From Paracoccus endophyticus (GTDB lineage: Bacteria; Pseudomonadota; Alphaproteobacteria; Rhodobacterales; Rhodobacteraceae): 64,000 nt of DNA. The notes under the pieces were generated by a model, which worked only from the letters and a program-made list of their open reading frames with translations, was not told the DNA's origin and ran no database searches. Location: NCBI RefSeq assembly GCF_003286075.1, contig NZ_QLUV01000003.1, forward strand, positions 186,001-250,000, written 5' to 3'. How positions within the stretch are numbered: the first letter of the stretch is position 1; each line of letters starts with the position of its first letter. This document shows positions 60,758 to 64,000 of this stretch, in pieces. The position numbers and the translations under genes were made by a program.

Positions 60758-61173
60758 GCAAAGCTGTCCCGTGCAGGCGTGGGGTTCGGGGCGGGGTCGT
60801 CGCCCAGCCCGGGTGCGCTGTCGCCCTCGGCGTTCCGGGGCGGGCTGGTGTCCCAGTCGGGCTGCCAATGGGGGCGGGCGGCCTGAATGGCGGCGACGAT
60901 CTCGGCGGGGGGCGTGGGGGTCTGGGCGCGGTAGGTGCCGAACACCTGCAGCGTCGCGGTGTCGCGGGCGGCCAGGAACCACTTGCCGCATCCGTAAAGA
61001 TGCCGCCAGCGTTCGAAATGCACGCCCTTGGGGTTCTTGCGCGCGAACAGATAGGCCTCGAAGTCGGTGTCCGACGATCCGGGGCCGAACCGCTTGAGAT
61101 GCGATTCACCGCCGGGGTGCAGCTCGGTTTCCTCGGCGGCGACGCCGCAATAGGGGCAGGTCAGGGTCAGCAT
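60754..61173 (-). CDS. soxD: Sarcosine oxidase, delta subunit
   Basis: The 139-residue subunit binds zinc: CPYC at 6-9 and HLYGCGKWF near 58. The pattern is that of SoxD, with the last 45 residues longer and Pro/Asp-rich compared with the usual length of about 95. It overlaps soxA by ATGA. The two genes before it in the operon are not usual sox genes. Confidence 0.92.
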   Translation of the reverse strand: MLTLTCPYCGVAAEETELHPGGESHLKRFGPGSSDTDFEAYLFARKNPKGVHFERWRHLYGCGKWFLAARDTATLQVFGTYRAQTPTPPAEIVAAIQAARPHWQPDWDTSPPRNAEGDSAPGLGDDPAPNPTPARDSFA

Positions 61174-61290
61174 GGGCTGCCGGTCCTTGTGATCAGAGGG
61201 GCCGCGGAACGTGAAATGCCCCGCGCGGGATCCGCGCAGGGCAGGCAGGTGAAGACAGCCGGCCGCAGCCGGGTCAGGGTGGCGACGGAC

Positions 61291-61614
61291 TCAGTTCCCG
61301 CGCGTCGTGTCGACGCCGGTGCCGGGTGCCAGGTCGGGGTTCGGCTGGACCGCAGGCGCGTCCGCGGGGGCAGTGCTGCCGACGGGGGCGCCGGGCTCGG
61401 GCGTGGCGCCGGTGACGCCAGAGGCTGCGCCGGTCGCGCCCTGGGCCGCCGGACTGTCGGGCAGGGGCACAGGCTCCTGCACGCCGACATCCAGGAAGAA
61501 CCAGACGGCAAGCGCGATGACGATGGCCGCGCCGATGACCAGCGGCCAGACGCCGATCTCGCGCCGCCCGGTGTCGGCGCCGGTGCGCCCGTCGCGCTGT
61601 TGGGGATCACGCAT
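61291..61614 (-). CDS. Small single-helix membrane protein in the sox operon (second)
   Basis: The 107-residue protein has a hydrophilic N-terminus (MRDPQQRDGRTG), one hydrophobic helix (about 22-43, GVWPLVIGAAIVIALAVWFFL) and a long low-complexity tail of Ala, Pro, Gly and Thr (AAQGATGAASGVTGATPEPG). I do not recognise a family. It lies between soxB and soxD. Its role may be in the envelope; it is not known in soxBDAG operons of other species as far as I recall. Confidence 0.65.
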   Translation of the reverse strand: MRDPQQRDGRTGADTGRREIGVWPLVIGAAIVIALAVWFFLDVGVQEPVPLPDSPAAQGATGAASGVTGATPEPGAPVGSTAPADAPAVQPNPDLAPGTGVDTTRGN

Positions 61615-61779
61615 GGCAAGAACTCCTGCTGAGGGTGCAGGCTGAACGGGCCAATGGGTGCGCAGGTTCCCGGATCATGGCAGGCCGCCGAAGCGGACGG
61701 CCCTGCGCCCGAGAGGGCGCGCCGCAGCGGGTGCGGCGCGCGGCAGGGGGCCGGGGACCAGCCCCGGCCGACTGCGGGA

Positions 61780-62061
61780 TCAGTTCGTCGGGCTCGTGGT
61801 GGTCGTGGTGGTGCCGGCAGGCGTGGTGCCGCCAGCCGCAGGAGCGTCGGTCGTGGCCGCAGGGGCGTCGGTCGTGGCCGCAGGGGCGGTCGCGGTGCCC
61901 GTGGCAGGCGTCTCGACCGTGACGGTCGCGTCGCCGGCCGGCGCGCTGGTCGTGACGGTGTCGTCGCCGGCGCTGAGATACCACAGGATCGCCGCGACGG
62001 CGACGATGACTGCCGCGATAAGGACCCACCGGCTGGATCTGGATTCGTTGTTGGTCGCCAT
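61780..62061 (-). CDS. Small single-helix membrane protein in the sox operon (first)
   Basis: The 93-residue protein has a short charged N-terminus (MATNNESRSSR), a helix (WVLIAAVIVAVAAILWYLSA, about 12-31) and a Thr/Ala/Pro tail (TATAPAATTDAPAATTDAPA then TTTTTTS). DNA under the tail holds a 21-base tandem repeat (61835-61888). With its neighbour at 61291 it forms a pair of similar architecture. The 5' end is 67 bases from the soxB stop. The function is unknown. Confidence 0.65.
   Translation of the reverse strand: MATNNESRSSRWVLIAAVIVAVAAILWYLSAGDDTVTTSAPAGDATVTVETPATGTATAPAATTDAPAATTDAPAAGGTTPAGTTTTTTSPTN
61835..61888. repeat. 21-base tandem repeat in a membrane protein gene
   Basis: GCCGCAGG(A/G)GCGTCGGTCGTG occurs twice in full (61835-61855 and 61856-61876) with a partial third unit after. 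It encodes the repeated residues TTDAPAA on the minus strand. Confidence 0.7.
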
Positions 62062-62128
62062 GTCACACACTCCGTGCTTGAAAGGATGGCGCACGCATGA
62101 CGTGCGCCGGGGCAAATGACAAGCGCGG

Positions 62129-63436
62129 TCAATGCGCGACCCCCGCGGCGACGCTTTCGTCGATGAACCGCCCCTCGGCAAAGCGGTCCATTCCGAAGGC
62201 CGCGGCCAGCGGCCCGGGCGTGCCCCTTGCGACCAGCTCGGCCATGGCCCATCCCGATCCGGGGATCGCCTTGAACCCGCCGGTGCCCCAGCCGCAGTTG
62301 ACGAAGATGTTGCCCACGGGCGTCGCCGACAGGATGGGCGAGCGGTCGCCGGTCATGTCCACGATGCCGCCCCATTGGCGCAGCATCTTCAGCCGCGACA
62401 GCATCGGGAACGTCTCGATCAGGGCGCGGACGGTTTCCTCGACGTGCTGCCAGGACCCGCGCTGGGTATAGTTGTTGAACCCGTCGGTGCCGCCGCCGAT
62501 CACCATCTCGCCCTTGTCGGACTGCGACAGATAGCCGTGAACGGTGTTGGCCATCACCACCACGTCAAGGCACGGCTTGATCGGCTCGCTGACCAGCGCC
62601 TGCAGCGCGACCGATTCGATCGGCAGCCGGAACCCGGCCATGCCCGCAAGCGCGCTGGAGTGGCCTGCGACGACGATCGCCAGCTTGTCGCATTCGATCC
62701 GCCCGCGCCCGGTCTCGACCGCGCGGACGCGGCCGCCGGCGGTGTCGATGCCGGTCACCTCGCAGTTCTGGATGATGTGCATGCCCATGTCGGAACAGGC
62801 GCGGGCATAGCCCCAGGCGACCGCGTCGTGGCGCGCGGTGCCGCCGCGTTCCTGGTAAAGCCCGCCCAGCACCGGATAGCGGGGCCCCGCGATGTTGATG
62901 ATCGGCACCAGCCGCTTCAGCTCGGGCGCGTCGATCCAGCGCGTCGCCACGCCCTGCAGGTGGTTGGCGTGGACCGTGCGGCGATAGCCGCGCATCTCGT
63001 GTTCGGTCTGCGCCAGCATGATCAGCCCGCGCGGGCTGAACATGACGTTGTAGTTCAGGTCCTGCGACAGGGTCTCGTACAGCTTCAGCGACTTGTCATA
63101 GATCGCCGCCGAGGGGTCCTGCAGATAGTTGGACCGGATGATGGTCGTGTTGCGGCCGGTGTTGCCGCCGCCCAGCCAGCCCTTTTCGATGACCGCGACA
63201 TCGGTGATGCCGTGGTTCTTGCCCAGGTAATAGGCGGTCGCCAGCCCGTGCCCGCCCGCGCCGACCACGACGACCTGATAGCGCCTGCGCGGTTCGGGGC
63301 TGGCCCAGGCCCGGCCCCATCCGGCGTGCAGGCCCATCGCCTGGCGCACGATGGCAAAGACGGAATAGCGGCCCGACCGGCGTGCGGTCGCGCCGTGCTG
63401 GGGGGTCGCGTCGGAAGCGGGCGTCATGACGGACAT
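62129..63436 (-). CDS. soxB: Sarcosine oxidase, beta subunit
   Basis: The 435-residue FAD-binding subunit oxidises sarcosine (N-methylglycine). It has VVVVGAGGHGLATAYYLGK (FAD), NTGRNTTIIRSNYL (covalent flavin region), QERGGTARHDAVAWGY and WGGIVDMTGDRSPILS, all typical of SoxB. The start 63436 is supported by AAGGTCCGCG; another ATG lies three codons on. Its N-terminus has an extra segment (about 1-45) before the Rossmann strand. It is first in the operon, about 70 bases from three direct repeats. Confidence 0.93.
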   Translation of the reverse strand: MSVMTPASDATPQHGATARRSGRYSVFAIVRQAMGLHAGWGRAWASPEPRRRYQVVVVGAGGHGLATAYYLGKNHGITDVAVIEKGWLGGGNTGRNTTIIRSNYLQDPSAAIYDKSLKLYETLSQDLNYNVMFSPRGLIMLAQTEHEMRGYRRTVHANHLQGVATRWIDAPELKRLVPIINIAGPRYPVLGGLYQERGGTARHDAVAWGYARACSDMGMHIIQNCEVTGIDTAGGRVRAVETGRGRIECDKLAIVVAGHSSALAGMAGFRLPIESVALQALVSEPIKPCLDVVVMANTVHGYLSQSDKGEMVIGGGTDGFNNYTQRGSWQHVEETVRALIETFPMLSRLKMLRQWGGIVDMTGDRSPILSATPVGNIFVNCGWGTGGFKAIPGSGWAMAELVARGTPGPLAAAFGMDRFAEGRFIDESVAAGVAH

Positions 63437-63505
63437 CGCGGACCTTGGGCTATGGGATGCAGGGCCGACAATCGCCTGCCGACCGGCGTTGCGGCAAGGC
63501 GATCT

Positions 63506-63557
63506 GCGACAGCCATATGGTTGCCGTGCGACAGTGGCGGTCGGACATCCGCGACAG
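63506..63557. promoter_or_regulatory. Three direct GCGACAG repeats before soxB
   Basis: GCGACAG occurs at 63506-63512, 63528-63534 and 63551-63557, thus at a pitch of 22 and 23 bases (about two helical turns). This is the layout of a regulator binding on one face of DNA. The gap also serves the divergent ccmI. No known operator is assigned. Confidence 0.4.
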
Positions 63558-63675
63558 GCCCGCCGCCGCCCGTTTGCGCCGCCCATTTGCGCTGCCCACC
63601 GGGCTGCGGCGTCCTTGCGCTTTTCCCCGGCGGCGAAACTGCCTATCTGTCCATCGGACCAATCGGGAGGCGGCG

Positions 63676-64000
63676 ATGTTCTGGGTGATGGCGGCGGCGA
63701 TGACGGTGCTGGTGGCGGTGGCCCTGCTGCTGCCGTTCCTGCGCGGGGGCCGGGTGGCGGAACCCGCCGCGGCCTTTGACCTGCGCGTCTATCGCGACCA
63801 GCTGCGCGAGGTCGACCGCGACCTGTCCCGCGGCGTGCTGACCCCGGACGAGGCCGACCGCCTGCGCACCGAGATCGGCCGCAAGGTGCTGGAGGCCGAT
63901 CGCGCACTGGCCGCGCAGTCGCCGCGCACGGTGACGGCCGGGCGGGGGGCGGTCGCCATCGCGCTGCTGGCCGTGCTGCTGGGGGGGGCCGGGGCGCTTT
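63676..64000 (+). CDS. ccmI: Cytochrome c biogenesis protein CcmI, N-terminal part
   Basis: The frame is open to the window end. It begins MFWVMAAAMTVLVAVALLLP (membrane helix 1), then a coiled heptad region (FDLRVYRDQLREVDRDLSRG, LRTEIGRKVLEADRAL) and a second helix (AVAIALLAVLLGG). That is the CcmI/CycH fold, which brings apocytochrome c to the haem ligase. GGGAGG lies just upstream of ATG 63676. The 3' end is outside the window. Confidence 0.85.
   Translation, partial: MFWVMAAAMTVLVAVALLLPFLRGGRVAEPAAAFDLRVYRDQLREVDRDLSRGVLTPDEADRLRTEIGRKVLEADRALAAQSPRTVTAGRGAVAIALLAVLLGGAGAL

Noticed and set aside
57365..60886. 1173-codon plus strand frame over the sox genes
   Set aside because: It is antisense to soxG and soxA, which have clear family motifs and overlapping starts and stops.
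61835..61888. CRISPR-like repeat
   Set aside because: Units are adjacent with no spacers and encode protein repeats in frame.

Overview
The window is a stretch of high-GC (roughly 70 %) alphaproteobacterial chromosome. Gene content, codon use and conserved pairs (soxBDAG sarcosine oxidase, yfgM-bamB-der, accD-folC, a DksA without a zinc finger, a Hint-domain protein, DUF6478-type protein) point to the family Rhodobacteraceae, most likely a Paracoccus-like genus. This placement is inferred from reading proteins, not from a database search. No rRNA, tRNA, CRISPR array, prophage or insertion sequence was seen.

Layout. 1-2.7 kb: end of an unidentified gene, a MAPEG-like membrane protein, lipoamide dehydrogenase (lpd) and a lytic transglycosylase lipoprotein. 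2.8-10 kb: GNAT acetyltransferase, MoxR ATPase, DksA-FAD monooxygenase pair, the folB-folP-glmM operon and a SleB-type hydrolase. 10-24 kb: a PPDK-like protein, exonuclease III, CorC-type protein, A-type Fe-S carrier, dNTPase, EamA exporter, OsmC, gdhA, prfC, nadK and glyA. 24-26.7 kb: an alpha/beta hydrolase, a 67-residue membrane protein, cytochrome b561, and two genes (DksA/TraR zinc finger, nucleoside deaminase) that each appear to lack one base in a homopolymer run. 26.75-28.45 kb: a visibly AT-richer segment carrying one P-loop ATPase of KAP/Sll1717 type, inserted between the deaminase and lepA. 28.5-34.6 kb: lepA, EamA, a CopZ-like peptide, HAD phosphatase, a small secreted protein with a class III sirtuin, selU and an L,D-transpeptidase.

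35.2-39.8 kb is a copper region: a Cys/Pro-rich small ORF with a strong Shine-Dalgarno overlaps the start of a CopA ATPase, and an 8-bp stem can hide the copA ribosome site; copA is coupled to a GDSL esterase. Opposite lie a PCu(A)C periplasmic copper chaperone and, just upstream of it, a small exported Cys/Pro protein resembling CutF. Together they suggest copper-responsive translational control of Cu efflux and periplasmic Cu handling.

39.9-57.3 kb: rpmB, meaB, zapE, Hint protein, PAS histidine kinase, folC-accD, cardiolipin synthase, ilvD with two followers, der-bamB-yfgM, sodB and rarD. 57.3-63.4 kb: the sarcosine oxidase operon soxB-(two small membrane proteins)-soxD-soxA-soxG, preceded by three direct GCGACAG repeats. 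63.7 kb to the end: the 5' part of ccmI (cytochrome c maturation).

The best candidates for undescribed biology are the copA leader ORF with its sequestering stem, the lone low-GC ATPase (possible defence gene), the CutF-like/PCuAC pair, and the two membrane proteins embedded in the sox operon. Apart from the copA upstream region, no gene-free stretch exceeds 300 bases.
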